64,000 nt of DNA from assembly GCA_030144725.1 (NCBI GenBank), contig JASKMD010000017.1, positions 8,260,200-8,324,199 of the forward strand, written 5' to 3'. The position numbers and the translations under genes are program-made. The notes under the pieces are model-generated. The model ran no database searches and was not told the DNA's origin. It was given only the letters and a program-made list of their open reading frames with translations. The DNA comes from Haematococcus lacustris. Lineage: Eukaryota > Chlorophyta > Chlorophyceae > Chlamydomonadales > Haematococcaceae. Positions 22,685-33,904 of the stretch are shown one piece after another; within the stretch, counting starts at the first letter, position 1, and the number at the start of each line of letters is the position of its first letter.

Positions 22685-23448
22685 TAGGATAGGTGGCTTA
22701 CACCGCTTAAGCCGTCAGCCGTTTGGGTGCTTGGCCGCCCTCCCCCTCTAGAGGTTCGGGACTTTCTGTAACGCACTTCAAAGCAAGGTGTGCAAACAAA
22801 GGTGCACATGGGCTCAACATGAAGTCATGCAAGTTCTCATTATTGTTCTGGAAAGTCATGGCAAACTCCGCCTGCTGCCTGATGGAACTCGTGGCAGTGC
22901 ACTCAAAGATGAAATGCATGGCGTCATCCACTACCCCCTCTGTGCATCTGGTGCATGTGCGATCAATGAAAGGAACCCCCTCAAATTGAGCCTTCTCCAC
23001 CCCCAAACCGCTGTTGCCTAACCTGAACCTAGTCAAGCTCGTGCGGACCTCTGTAGAGAGCTGTCTGTCCAGCAGGTGTTGTGCCAGGTGATTGATGCCG
23101 ATGCCGTCCCCATGCTTGAACCATGCAGCATACGAGCATCTCTCCCGATGCACCGTCTCAGGCAGCCTAAGGTCTCCCTCAAACCCAACCCAACGCCTCC
23201 CCCACCTCTCGAGCCACTTGACTTCCATAGCCTTGGTGCCTAGGACCATGTCCGGGCTCAAGGTGAACTCACCCCCCATCAGCTCTCTAGCGGCAAGCTG
23301 GAACTGAGCACTCCAGCTGGCCTGACAGCTCCTGCCTAACTCCACATCTGCCCTGATGACCCTCATTAGCAAGTCACTGTGGGATAGTTTGGCAGTGTTC
23401 CAGGACTTGCAGGCAGCCCTAAGCCAGTAAAGCTGGAGTGAAGGCAAC
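22685..23448 (-). mobile_element. 5'-truncated LINE insert, copy 2
   Basis: The minus-strand frame (23447-22707) matches the plus-strand LINE at 7142-8266 over its last ~245 residues, including the Cx2C...Hx4C knuckle (CTRCTEGV...HFIFEC). The 3' UTR ends in the same GCTTAAGCGGTGTAAGCCAC. It is truncated at SLQLYWLRAA and flanked by a 68-bp duplication. The matching unoccupied locus is at 34100-34167. Confidence 0.8.
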
Positions 23449-23822
23449 TGAAGAAGCTATGTATATGAAGCTGTAGTGGAAGGACATTACCCTGTCCCAT
23501 GTTGAACTGAGGAAATGTCTCCCTTTGAGAAGTCTTCATTGCTTCTTTCATTACTTACTGACATGCGTGACTTGGACACTGAACCCGGCGACCTCTCTGT
23601 GGCCCAGTGTACGCAGTTTACATGCATCACGGCACACAGCATTTACGTCATGTTCACAAAATCACACACCTGCGGACAGCTGCTCCTTCACACTGCCTCC
23701 TCCTTGTCCGCACACCAGGTCCTTCACGCTCATGGCCCTGGCAAGCTGCTGGCTTAAAGACATTTATGGACACTCCGCCCAGGAACGTGCGTCCATGGCA
23801 TCACAGTGCATACCTGACCAGG
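23449..23822. repeat. Duplicated segment X, copy 1
   Basis: This is near-identical to 34100-34475. In both places it follows a Fanzor family-1 3' block, so a unit of 3' block plus segment X has been duplicated. It contains short open frames identical in both copies (MSPFEKSSLLLSLLTDMRDL) but no recognised domain. At 23822 it is cut by the 3' end of the next Fanzor element. Confidence 0.7.
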
Positions 23823-24046
23823 GCCAACAAAACTCATTCAACAAGGAACAACATGTCGGCCTGTGGGTAATCTCACTCAGCTACTCCAATCAAGTTGTAG
23901 CATCATCGGTCGCACCCTTGATGACTGCAAACCCCACACCGGTGGCACTCGTTCAAGGGGCTAAACCCCCTTAACCACTGGGCTCCTCATCAAAACTAAC
24001 AGCTTAATGCTTTGTAAGGCTGACAGCCTGTGTAAACTACCAGACC
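23823..24046 (-). ncRNA. Candidate Fanzor fRNA region, family 1, copy 2
   Basis: Conserved 3' block directly downstream of the most complete nuclease gene. The distal hairpin is less perfect than in the copies at 22379 and 36560. If the nuclease is active, this is its likeliest guide-RNA locus. Confidence 0.5.
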
Positions 24047-27000
24047 CTATGCATTGTTGTTGCGGGCCCGGCCATCAATGCCTCGGCGGTACTCTGCAGC
24101 CCGGTGGAGCCTCTGCTTGACCTTGGGCAGCCGGTCATTGACCCGCTTGTAGCCCTGCTGGTACTCCTTGCCTATGGGGGGCAGAGCCTTCAGGCCCTCA
24201 TAGCTGCACAGCTCCAGGGGGCGCTGCTTGCTCTCCCCAATGCGCTGGAAGTTGAGGCAGGGGTTGGTGTCTCGGTCCAGCCACCTGCCCCATGAAGGGG
24301 CCTGGGGTGGTGGCACTGGGCCAGGTGGAGGCTGGGCAGGGGGCTGGTCCTGAACTGGTGGGGGTGGCTGCTGGGCTGGGGGAGGGGGTGGGGGGTCCTG
24401 GGCAGGGGGAGGGGGGTCCTGGGCAGGGGCAGGGGGGTCTTGGGCAGGGGCAGGGGCAGGGGGGCCCTGGGCAGGGGCAGGGGGGGGGTCCTGGGCAGGC
24501 GGGTGCTGAGCTGGGGGAGGGGGAGGGGGGTTGGGCGGCACCTCATGGCACCACTTAAGGCCCCGCACATCCTTAGAATGCCGCAGGCTCCATGCTGGGC
24601 GCAACAGCCGCTGGTTGACCTGGCCTGCTGGGGGTACCCAGTCTTCGGGCCTAGGCCGGTCATCTGGCAGGTGCAGCTCACATGGCTGGCGGGCATGCAC
24701 AGAGGAGCTGACACGGGTGGTGCGGAACTCATCCACGATCACCAGCCTGTCAGGCCTGGGATCTGTGCTGGGCCTGCTGGGCTGCTCCACCACCCTGCGA
24801 AACCCCTCCCACACCGCATTGGCCTTCCACCCACCCTGGCTGAAGCGGCCCGCTCCCAGGTACACCGCAACTCCCCTCTCCTGGTGGTAGTGCTGTCGTG
24901 ACACCCACTTCATCCCATTCACCACCTGCAGGTCAGGTCAGGTCAGGTCAGGTCAGGTCAGGTCAGGTCAGGTCAGGTCAGGTCAGGTCAGGTCAGGTCA
25001 GGTCAGGTCAGGTCAGGTCAGGTCAGGTCAGGTCAGGTCAGGTCAGGTCAGGTCAGGTCAGGTCAGGTCAGGTCAGGTCAGGTCAGGTCAGGTCAGGTCA
25101 GGTCAGGTCAGGTCAGGTCAGGTCAGGTCAGGTCAGGTCAGGTCAGGTCAGGTCAGGTCAGGTCAGGTCAGGTCAGGTCAGGTCAGGTCAGGTCAGGTCA
25201 GGTCAGGTCAGGTCAGGTCAGGTCAGGTCAGGTCAGGTCAGGTCAGGTCAGGTCAGGTCAGGTCAGGTCAGGTCAGGTCAGGTCAGGTCAGGTCAGGTCA
25301 GGTCAGGTCAGGTCAGGTCAGGTCAGGTCAGGTCAGGTCAGGTCAGGTCAGGTCAGGTCAGGTCAGGTCAGGTCAGGTCAGGTCAGGTCAGGTCAGGTCA
25401 GGTCAGGTCAGGTCAGGTCAGGTCAGGTCAGGTCAGGTCAGGTCAGGTCAGGTCAGGTCAGGTCAGGTCAGGTCAGGTCAGGTCAGGTCAGGTCAGGTCA
25501 GGTCAGGTCAGGTCAGGTCAGGTCAGGTCAGGTCAGGTCAGGTCAGGTCAGGTCAGGTCAGGTCAGGTCAGGTCAGGTCAGGTCAGGTCAGGTCAGGTCA
25601 GGTCAGGTCAGGTCAGGTCAGGTCAGGTCAGGTCAGGTCAGGTCAGGTCAGGTCAGGTCAGGTCAGGTCAGGTCAGGTCAGGTCAGGTCAGGTCAGGTCA
25701 GGTCAGGTCAGGTCAGGTCAGGTCAGGTCAGGTCAGGTCAGGTCATACCTTCTTGCAGAAGGCCTCAATGACACGATCCTGGGCATGGTGCAGCCCCAAA
25801 CGTTGCCGGCGCCAGCGTGGCTTGAGGTACTCCTCCCACAGCGCGTCCCAGGAGGCCTTTAGGGCCAGGATGTGGGCCTGGAGGCAGTCCATGGTTGTGC
25901 CAGCTGGGGTGGCAGCTGCCAGCTGCAGCAGCTGTGGCTGGATGGCAGTTGACCAGCGGGCTGTGTCCTGCTTGGCTTTGGTAAGCCCGCTGTCATGCTT
26001 CAGCTGCCCCTTAGTCAGCTCCCACTCCCACTGCCTCACCACCTGACCTGTGACTGGGTCCCGCTGTGCATGCGCTGCCTTGATGGCCTGTGTGACGCCT
26101 GGGTCCACCCCAACTGCTATGTGGGTGGATGCGCTGAAGTCACTGGTGGCTGTGAGCTCACGCCCTATGCAAGGCGGCTCCACTGGCTCCTTGACTACCT
26201 GGTTGCGCACGAAGTGCACACTAACGCTGACCCCATCAGTCTCTACCCTGCGCGCAAAGTCCCACCCGCTGTTTTGCAGCTGGCTGTACTGGATGAACTT
26301 CTGCCAATGAGGCAGGCTGTCTGCCTGAAGCTGGTCCCTTGTGAGGGTGGTCATGCCCAGGTCAGTCAACACCCCATGCAGCACTGTGTCATCAATGACA
26401 AAGTGCCGCGCCCGCACCCCCACCATGGGGAGCATGGTGAAGGGGCGCGGGCAGGTGCGAGGGAGGTGGCGGTTGCTATGGGGTTTGGCATGGGGGGCTG
26501 TCTGACAGCCCTCTAGGCTGCGGTTCACGAACAAGACATAGCGCACCCTAAACTCTATAGGCAGCCTGCCTGCCCCCCCCTTCCCTATGGAGTCCTGTCC
26601 CTCCCGCCACGTGGCCGGCAGGCCCAGCAGTGCCTGACTACCTCTTCCTTCCACCAAGGCTGTCGCAGTACGCTGTTGGCCGGCAAGCGCCACCTGTGCT
26701 TTGGGTCCGGCTGGCTGTAGTCTAGGCGGCCTAGCACTAGCTGTTGGAAGCGCTTCTTCACCTCCCGGCTGAACCCACACCCCGCCACCCCCATCGCCTT
26801 GCCCCACTTGTTGATGAACCGCCCCGGGTGCCGGTATAACTCCTGGATGCTGGTGATGATGGTGGTGGCGTTGGCGTTGAGAGTGTTGCCATCCCCTGTC
26901 AGGTGCACCTCATCCAGCTGCTGGAGCATTGCCACCGGCCAAGCGCTGCTGGGCTGCTCAAACACCGCCACCTCACCGGGCAGCAGCCTGATGCCGGGGT

Positions 27001-27703
27001 GGTGGGGGCCACGCATCAGGTGCTCAAGAACGCTGGCCTTGGTGAGCAGCTGCATGGCATTCTTGATCTGTGCCAGCAGCTGTGGGTCCCAGATGTCGAG
27101 CTGCACTGGGGGGGGCAGCTGGGCTGGGGCGGCTGCTGTGCGGGGGGAGGTGCGTGTGGCTTTGTGGGGGTGGGCATAGGGAGGGCAGGCTGGGTCAGGT
27201 GGGGGAGGGGGGCCTGGGGCTGGACCTGCTGCTGGGAAGTCTTGGGTGGGCTGGGCTGGACTGGGCTGGCCTAGGAAAGAGGAAAGCAACACTGACAGGC
27301 ACAGGACTGCTGCCAGAACACACTGCTTGCTGCCCATGGTCATACGCTTGTTAATCTCAGCCACAATGGCGTCGACTTGTGCGGGGCTGAGATCAAGCAG
27401 AGCTGCCTCTACAAGGCCACGCAGGCCAGCCTTGATGACCTGGCGCCTCTCGGCAATCACTACCTTGGCAGCCTGCCCCTGCCCCTGCCCCTGGACTTGC
27501 TGCCCACTGCCACTGGCGCCTGCGGACACGGGAAAGCACAGCACACGCACGGCAGGACTTGATGCACAAGGTCGCAATGTCGCGGTGGGGCACACTGCGC
27601 CGCGTCGTCAGTTAGCTTCGGGGCCTTTCCTCAAGCTCTGCGGCTTACCGGCTGCGGAGGGTGCTGGGGAGACGGGGCGCTTGCAGTTCCTTTTCGGGGA
27701 CAT
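24047..27703 (-). CDS. Fanzor RNA-guided nuclease, family 1 (one apparent frameshift)
   Basis: Exons: 27703-27649 (MSPKRNCKRPVSP, basic and NLS-like), 27519-27346, 27270-25749 and 24925-24047, all phase-consistent, giving about 877 codons. RuvC-I is HIAVGVDPGVTQAI (catalytic D). RuvC-II is RLVIVDEFRTTRVSSSVH (catalytic E). RuvC-III is GRWLDRDTNPCLNFQRIG (catalytic D). GVAVYLGAGRFSQGG lies between I and II, as in Fanzor/TnpB proteins. The usual Cx2C...Cx2C ribbon between II and III is mostly lost: only QPCE and LKWCHE cysteines remain, with a long proline/glutamine-rich spacer inserted. Within exon 3 the frame changes between about 26760 and 26640. This is either a real frameshift or an unseen small intron, so activity is uncertain. 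TnpB/Fanzor proteins cut DNA guided by an RNA from the element's 3' end. Confidence 0.8.
24931..25745 (-). repeat. (TGACC)n array forming a whole Fanzor intron
   Basis: 163 perfect pentamers, read as TGACC on the coding strand. The intron (25748-24926, 823 bp) is GTA, then the array, then TGCAG, with almost nothing else. The donor is AAG|GTATGACC and the acceptor CTGCAG|GTGGTG. Splicing joins FCKK to VVNGMKW in frame. The homologous intron of the copy at 56981-59605 has ordinary sequence. The plus-strand open frame of VRSGQ repeats is an artefact. Confidence 0.95.
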
Positions 27704-27857
27704 CACATGGACTGAGCAACACCATCGGAGCGGAGTGGCCGTGCTGGGGGGTGCATCAGGTCGCCATCCAACCGGAGTGGCGGCAACCGGAATGAGGCGG
27801 AAGTGAGATCCATTACACATATCACTTAGTTTCCACATTCCCAGCCCATGATAGCCT

Positions 27858-28335
27858 GCTTTCAGTTCTTGCAGAAGGCCTCAATGACACGATCCTGGGC
27901 ATGGTGCAGCCCCAAACGTTGCCGGCGCCAGCGTGGCTTGAGGTACTCCTCCCACAGCGCGTCCCAGGTTGACCTTGCCAGCCTTGCCCTTACAATGGCC
28001 TTTGCCCGCGGTGGGCTGGGTGGGTTCAGCTGCCTTCTCAGCCTTGGTGCGTTTGACGCACTTGGCCGGCGGGGGAACACTCGACCGGGCGGTTGTGGGG
28101 CTAGCGTAGGTTCACCTGGGGGCACCACACCATGCCCCGCGCTGGTTGGTCACGCCGCTGGCTTCAGGATGGGCGCACGAAGCGGAGGTCCATCTAACCG
28201 GCTGGGGCTTCCGCCGGAAGTTCCGGTCTGCAGGCTTTGCATTTGTTCAACCTGTGCTCACAAGGCCGTGGCCTGTCACAGATGAGCTGACTTGGCTAGT
28301 GCGGTGTTCATCCACCAGAACCACATGCAATGCGT
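27858..28335 (-). mobile_element. Fanzor fragments: RuvC-I exon end plus diverged RuvC-II
   Basis: Positions 27862-27970 repeat the 3' end of the RuvC-I exon at 25755-25862 (STWDALWEEYLKPRWRR, RVIEAFCK) almost exactly. From 27970 to 28335 the minus strand resembles the 3' half of family 2, including HVVLVDEHRTSQVSSSV (RuvC-II) near 28300. Frames are broken. This is debris abutting the 5' end of the larger element. Confidence 0.6.
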
Positions 28336-29276
28336 AAAACGTGGATTGTCTTATCCCTGCTAAACACGGTACAACTGAAGTACGAGCTGCCAACCTGACT
28401 GCGGCGTCGCTGCGAGGCCCTGAGCTGAGCGATGGGATCATTGCATGTAGCGGATCAAAGGGGGTCTTTCCAATGCGGGGGAATTTTTCGGAGGGTAACG
28501 GGGGAATGAGGGGAAAAGCGCAGCGGGGGAATTTTTATTCCCCCTCTAACCGCCGTCCAACTGCCGTTCCCCTGCGAGTCCGTTTGCGCCGTTGGGGCAT
28601 TCCCCCAGGGGAATGGCGGTGGTTGGTCCCTAACCGCCCTCCCCTCCTCGCTTTTTGCTACCCCAGCCGAACCCCGCGGTAGCAAAAAAAGTGCTCGGGG
28701 GAAAAATGAGGGGTTACTTCGAAGACTCCGATGCCCGATGGCTCGCAGCCAGATGGCACGCAGCCAGGAGGCTCACGCATAGAGCGTGACCAGGACTATT
28801 GTAGCGACCGACCTGGCCCAGGAGTCAGGTCTCTGCGGTGAAGCGATTCACATGTTTTTGCGGTGAAGCGATTCACACTCACATTCACAGCGCTGAAACC
28901 GATGTAACAGCGCCCCAACACTCACGCACGGGAACACACAAAGCTGAAGCGATGCTTGGTCCTGCACCTGCACCCATCACTGCATGTGCCCTGGAGCATG
29001 ACCCAGAGTAGCTATCAACCACCATCACCACCACCAGGGGCAGCTGCCCTACCACTACCTTCCAACAGCTGTAGCCAAGACACCATCACCCCTCTTGCTG
29101 CCACCACCACCACCACCACCACCACCAGCTCGACAACTGTGGAGGCTGGCATGTAGGCCGCCACACACCTAGAAAGATTGCAGGCTAAGGAGGGCGAGAG
29201 GTGCACAGGGCGTGGGGAGGGCAGGGGCAAGGGCAGGGGCATGGGCAGGTGTAGGGGCAGGAGAGGGCGAGAGTCA
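28336..29276. other. Non-coding region with G-rich and triplet tracts
   Basis: Positions 28458-28700 hold iterated GGGGGAATTTT and CCCCCTC motifs around GTCTTTCCAATGCGGGGG. The reverse complement of that motif occurs at 33800-33875. Positions 28830-28880 contain a short direct repeat GCGGTGAAGCGATTCACA, and 29102-29130 a (CCA)n tract. No supported gene is seen. Confidence 0.4.
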
Positions 29277-29698
29277 GGGGACCCCAACTAACAGAAAACC
29301 TACCCCTGGTAGTAGGACGGCTGTAACTCTGCACTCCCTGCGCCAAATATTATGCTAGATGATTCACAATGTAGGCAACCCAGCCAGCTACCCCTCACCC
29401 ACTTTATATAATTATCCAGTCAGTAGGCCGTGCACAGTTAAGCATCAAAGTCAGTAATTCAAATTTAAGCCGTTGCGGAGCATGCAGTCATCGCTGCGAC
29501 CGACAGCGTCGCTTAGGCTGCTCTACATGAGCATGCGCATCGGCAGCAGCAGTCGGATCGGAGAACGGTTGCGGGAATGTGGCACGAAGGCGGTTGGCAG
29601 GTTCGGTTAGAGAGGTGGCCGCTACAGCCTGTGTCGCGCACTCCACAACCTGGTTCTGCGCTGGGTGCTGTCTAACTATGCCACCTATGTCAACTATG

Positions 29699-32533
29699 TC
29701 ATCGCTTGCGCTTGGCAGCTCTCTTGGGCAGCTCCAACCCAACAGGTGGGGTACGCGTGGAAAGCGTGCAGCCTGGAGCCGGCGCAGCTGCACCTAGCTT
29801 GCTACCTTGAGCTGGAGCAGTGGCGATTGCAGCTAGAGCCAACTGATACATGTGCCGTAAATCAGGTGATGCCGTCGGCCCCTGAGGCGACTCGACAGGG
29901 GGTGCAAGTATCTGCCCCCCTGGGGCTGTGCCCCACGAGCTGCGGCCCTGCTGATGGGGGGGCTGCTGTGGGGGGGGCTGTGGGGGCGGGGGGGGCTGTG
30001 GGGGGGGCACACCTGCTGGCACAACTCTGCTGCACCCTGCTGCTGCTGCTGCTGCTGCTGCCACCCGCTGTTGGCTTGCATGGTCCCCCACATTCACCAC
30101 AACCACCCCGACACTGCACGCAGTTGTTGTGGCTTTGCGTGCGGCTCTGGCTGGTGCCCTGGCTGAGGCTGCATCCACCTCCTCCATCCGCACCGCAGCG
30201 CGGAGCTTAGGCAGCTGCAACATGAAGTCTTGCACATCTATGTTGTTGAGGGTGGACCTAAGTGTGTGCAGGGACATGTGCTCCTGCAGCGCAGGCAGCT
30301 CCATGAAGCGGCCAGCTCCATGCTTCAGCAGCTGCAGTAAAGACTCCACCGGGGCATTGGAGGTGGGACATGCCAAGAAATACACCTCGAGGTGGAGGCG
30401 CAACCCAGTGCTGCAAGGGCTTCCCTCCGCCATGGCCTTGATGTCCGGTGTGAACTGGCGCCACGTGCTGTGGGGGTCCCACACGCCTGGGTCAGTCTGC
30501 CCATCATCCATGAGCAGCGAGGCATGCTCCACGACCTTGGCGGCTACCTCTCTGCACGACTGCGGGTCTGACCCCCCCAGCGCAGCCATGAGGTTTGGCA
30601 TGGCCAGCTGCCGCTTGCAGTGCTGTCCGTAGTACTCCTCCATGGCTGCACAGTGCTGTTGCAGATAGGTGGCTAGCTGATGCTTCTGCTGCTCCCGCTG
30701 ATCAACTGGCACAAGCTGTTGTAGCTTGCTATGCAGCTGTGACAGCAGTTGCGCATTGCTTGCCCACGGCTGTTGCAGGCCCTTGCAAACCTGCTGGATG
30801 TGGCGGTATAGCTCAAAGGCATGCAGGCCATCGTCCTTGCTGGCCCATAGCAGCTCGGGCATGAGGTATGTCTGGCCCACCACTGCCACTACGGTAATCT
30901 TTAGCAGCAGATCACAGTCCTGCAGGTGCTTGCTGAGCTCACGAGCCCAAGCAGGCGCCCGCCGCTGTTGGCACTCCAATACCTCAGCCACTGCATCCCC
31001 CGCATGCCGCCAGATGGCAAGCAATGATGAAGCTGCATCAATGTAGCTGGCCCACCTTGTGTCACATGGTGTCTCAGGTTTCGCACCCCACCGGTCAAGC
31101 TTCAGCGCCACCCAATGTTGCGCTAGGAGGCTGCTGAGGTCAGTGATTGCTGACCTAGTGCCTGGCAGCACCACCAGACCTTTGAGGAGGGTGTTGTGGA
31201 TGCCGTGGCTGTAGCAGGGCTGCGCCCGCGTCACCCCAACCTGCCCCTCCTCCCGCAGCAGCTGGCTGATGCGCGCAATGACACCAGTAAACTCCCCCAT
31301 GTTGACTGAGGCGCTGTCTGCACAGATGCCCGCAATGTTCATGCCTGCAAGGCCGAGGTCACCCAACATCTGCATGATGACCCGGACATGGGCCTCAGCC
31401 GTGCCGCTGGCCAGCTGGATGACGCCCACAACATCAGTGAATATGGTGGTGAGGCGTGGGGCAGCAGCTGAGCATGACTGCCCCGCCCGCTCTGTCAATG
31501 ACTGCTCCTGGCCCTGCAGCTTAGGTATGGCTGCTGTGACCTTGATGACGAGCACCTTCCCATGGCGCTTGGTTGTGCATCCGTCAAATGCCAAGTGTAT
31601 CGCCTTGGCTTGCTTCAACATCTCTGCATGCAAAGTAGCAAGCATGTCATCTTGTCATCCCTCACTCATCCCTCACTTATCCACCACCTCCCTGACCACT
31701 TACCCACCACCTCCCAGCCCACCACCTCCCAGCCCACCACCTCCCAGCCCAGCCCAGCCCAGCCCAGCCCAGCCCAGCCCAGCCCAGCCCAGCCCAGCCC
31801 AGCCCAGCCCAGCCCAGCCCAGCCCAGCCCAGCCCAGCCCAGCCCAGCCCAGCCCAGCCCAGCCCAGCCCAGCCCAGCCCAGCCCAGCCCAGCCCAGCCC
31901 AGCCCAGCCCAGCCCAGCCCAGCCCAGCCCAGCCCAGCCCAGCCCAGCCCAGCCCAGCCCAGCCCAGCCCAGCCCAGCCCAGCCCAGCCCAGCCCAGCCC
32001 AGCCCAGCCCAGCCCAGCCCAGCCCAGCCCAGCCCAGCCCTTACCAAGGGTCTTGCTCTTCAGGTACTTGGCTACCACTCGCAACTGCCGCCCCACAGTG
32101 GTCCTCTGCCCAGGTCGGTGTGGGTTGGGCACCAGGCACTGCTCATTCAAGAAGAGCTCTCTGCACATGGCTGGATGTAGCGGCGGACGTTGCGTAGCTC
32201 ATAGGACAGCCGGCGCTTGTCTCGCTGCAGCAGCTTGATTGCATGGGTGCGCTCCTCAACCTGCTGCTCTAATGACCCATTCTCACCCTGCAGCTCCTGT
32301 TGTTCTGCCTGCAGCTGCTCCATGTCTGCCTGCAGCAGCTGATAACTTGTCACCGCATCACTGAGGTGCTGATGGAGCCGCTCAACCTGTGCCCGCAACT
32401 GCATGGCCTCCTCAAGTGCCTTGTTCTTTTGAGCTTTCAAGCCACTAGGGCAGCACTTAAACCCTGCCTTGGGTGAGGCATGCAGCTCTTGCAGCTGTTG
32501 ACGCTTCTTCTTGCTGAGCCTCTTACCCACCAT
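29699..32533 (-). CDS. hAT-like transposase (DDE/RNase H-like), two exons
   Basis: Exon 1 (32533-32045) starts [14 protein letters not shown], has a coiled coil ([20 protein letters not shown]) and reaches [15 protein letters not shown]. One frameshift near 32165 separates these parts. The intron is 32044-31624 (TTG|GTAAGG...TTTGCATGCAG|AG) and holds the (GGGCT)n array. Exon 2 (31623-29699) is open to the stop. Likely catalytic residues are D in [11 protein letters not shown] in [12 protein letters not shown], and E in [11 protein letters not shown], the usual hAT layout. [11 protein letters not shown] and [12 protein letters not shown] are also typical of hAT-type proteins. The C-terminus is alanine/proline-rich and ends in a basic KRAAKRKR. 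Apart from the frameshift it looks recent. Confidence 0.7.
31736..32040 (-). repeat. (GGGCT)n array starting at the splice donor
   Basis: About 60 units of GGGCT on the coding strand. The intron begins GTAAGGGCTGGGCT, so the array is fused to the donor (32044). On the acceptor side it decays into GGGAGGTGGTGGGCT units (31690-31735) before a normal intron tail. The same pentamer fills the homologous intron of the copy at 4796-6525. Confidence 0.95.
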
Positions 32534-32542
32534 GGTGGTGGC

Positions 32543-32735
32543 TATGGCTGGGAGGGGGTGGGAGGGGGTGGGAGGGGGTGGGCTGGGAGGGGGTAGGCTG
32601 GGAGGGGGTAGGCTGGGAGGGGGTGGGCTGGGAGGGTTTAGGGCTGGGAGGGGGTGGGCTGGGAGGGGGTAGGCTGGGAGGGGGTGGGCTGGGAGGGGGT
32701 GGGTTGGGAGGGATTGGGTTGGGAGTGGTGGGCTC
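32543..32735 (+). repeat. G-rich (GGGAGGGGGTGGGCT) array upstream of hAT-like transposase
   Basis: Counterpart of the array at 3884-4180. It lies within 10 bp upstream of the transposase ATG at 32533. On the coding strand it is a C-rich tract that would be in the 5' UTR or promoter. Confidence 0.8.
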
Positions 32736-32842
32736 CTGCAATGAGGTGGGCTCCTGCAATGATGGGTGGAGATGGGGCGGGCGTGGTGGGTCATTGCATG
32801 TCCTGGCCTTGCACCATTCTGGTGTACATGATGTAACTTCAA

Positions 32843-33904
32843 AGCTGTCTAACAGATAGAGGCCTGGGCTGTTTGTTGTGCGATTTGTTTCAGTAGATGC
32901 GCCAATGGGTCAAGAACAAACATTTCATAGCCATTTTTCTCTGGGTGCAGCGGGTGCAACATAGTGGAGGACACAGTGGAGGAGGGGGGGTGTATGCCGC
33001 TGATACCTTAGTGTGCGCCGACCAGAATGGTGTATTCGACGGAAGCGAGTATGAAACAATGTTTCATTCACCCCGTCTAGGCGCCCTGCACGCCCGGCAG
33101 GCATCGCGTTGGGTGTCGGCCGGACATTCCATTTGTGCACAATCAGCTCACTACGCTAGGCAGATGGGGTCACAAGGATGCGGCTCACCGTGCCAAGGGG
33201 ACCCATCTCGCCGCTGTGATTTGTTCGCGGGCACATGTGGCAGTACGCGAGCAAAGAACGCAATGGCTTGCGCTGAAGGTCAGATTACGCGCACTGATTT
33301 GCGGCTACCAATTTGATAAACGCTATCGAAAACGGTGCAGTATTGAGAGAGTAATTGCATGCATATTACCAACCCCATGTTGGGGCGGCCTGAGCGAGAG
33401 TGATGGTAAGGTTGATGAGGTTGTGATGGAAGCAACCACACGCTTCAGTGCTCGAAGGCGGCTGCCGCAGTAGTGAACAAGTGCATGTGTGGACAATGTG
33501 CTATTGAAAGACAGAGGGTGAAAGACAGAGGGTCACCAAACATTCAATGTTTGAGCCAGGAGCTGTCACCGAATGTGTGCCGACTTTGGGTCCGGTTTCG
33601 GATCACCAATAAGGCGTATCACTACGGCAATCATTAGCTCATCCTCAGCCTCGCGCCGACGACGATCACCAAAAGCGAACATTTGGATGGACAAAGGTGG
33701 ATGTCGTGGTCGTGCAAAGGGATGAAGCTCTCGTTAAGCTCGCGGCCACTCGCCACAACTCGCAATATAACCGAACCCAACCTCCATTTTCCCCCATTCC
33801 CCCGCATTGGAAACGGGGGGTAAAAAGTGCATTCCCCCGTTCCCCTCTACCCCGTTACCCCGCATTGGAAAGACCACCAAAGACCACCATCTGTGCTTGC
33901 TTCC
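32843..33904. other. Non-coding region upstream of hAT-like element
   Basis: The region contains the dispersed 67-bp motif (33318-33384), a short AAAGACAGAGGGT tandem (33505-33530) and an inverted counterpart (33800-33875) of the GCATTGGAAAGACC motif near 28460. Open frames are short and lack domains. Confidence 0.4.
33318..33384 (+). repeat. Dispersed 67-bp motif, copy 3
   Basis: Same motif as 4202-4268 and 8314-8379. It ends in CAACCCCATGTTGGGG. Confidence 0.7.

Larger units (their letters stand above)
23823..27857 (-). mobile_element. Near-complete Fanzor element, family 1
   Basis: The element runs from the 5' leader (shared with 21753 onward) to the 3' terminus GTTTTGTTGGCC at 23823. 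It encloses the nuclease gene (24047-27703), the pentanucleotide-filled intron and the conserved 3' block. It is inserted at the end of segment X: 34475 shows the continuous sequence CTGACCAGGCTCAGG where this element starts. It is the most complete Fanzor unit in the window. Confidence 0.75.
29277..32842 (-). mobile_element. hAT-like DNA transposon with near-complete transposase
   Basis: The 3' terminus on the plus strand is GGGGACCCCAACTAACAGAA (29277), matching the ends at 62878 and, inverted, at 6972. The transposase gene lies at 29699-32533, with a G-rich array upstream (32543-32735). The 5' end could not be fixed because no matching terminal repeat was found by eye above 32842, so the right boundary is approximate. 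Confidence 0.6.

Noticed and set aside
24931..25745. CRISPR-like or AGGTCA nuclear-receptor-type regulatory array
   Set aside because: Uniform 5-bp units have no spacers. The AGGTCA half-site is incidental, and green algae lack such receptors.
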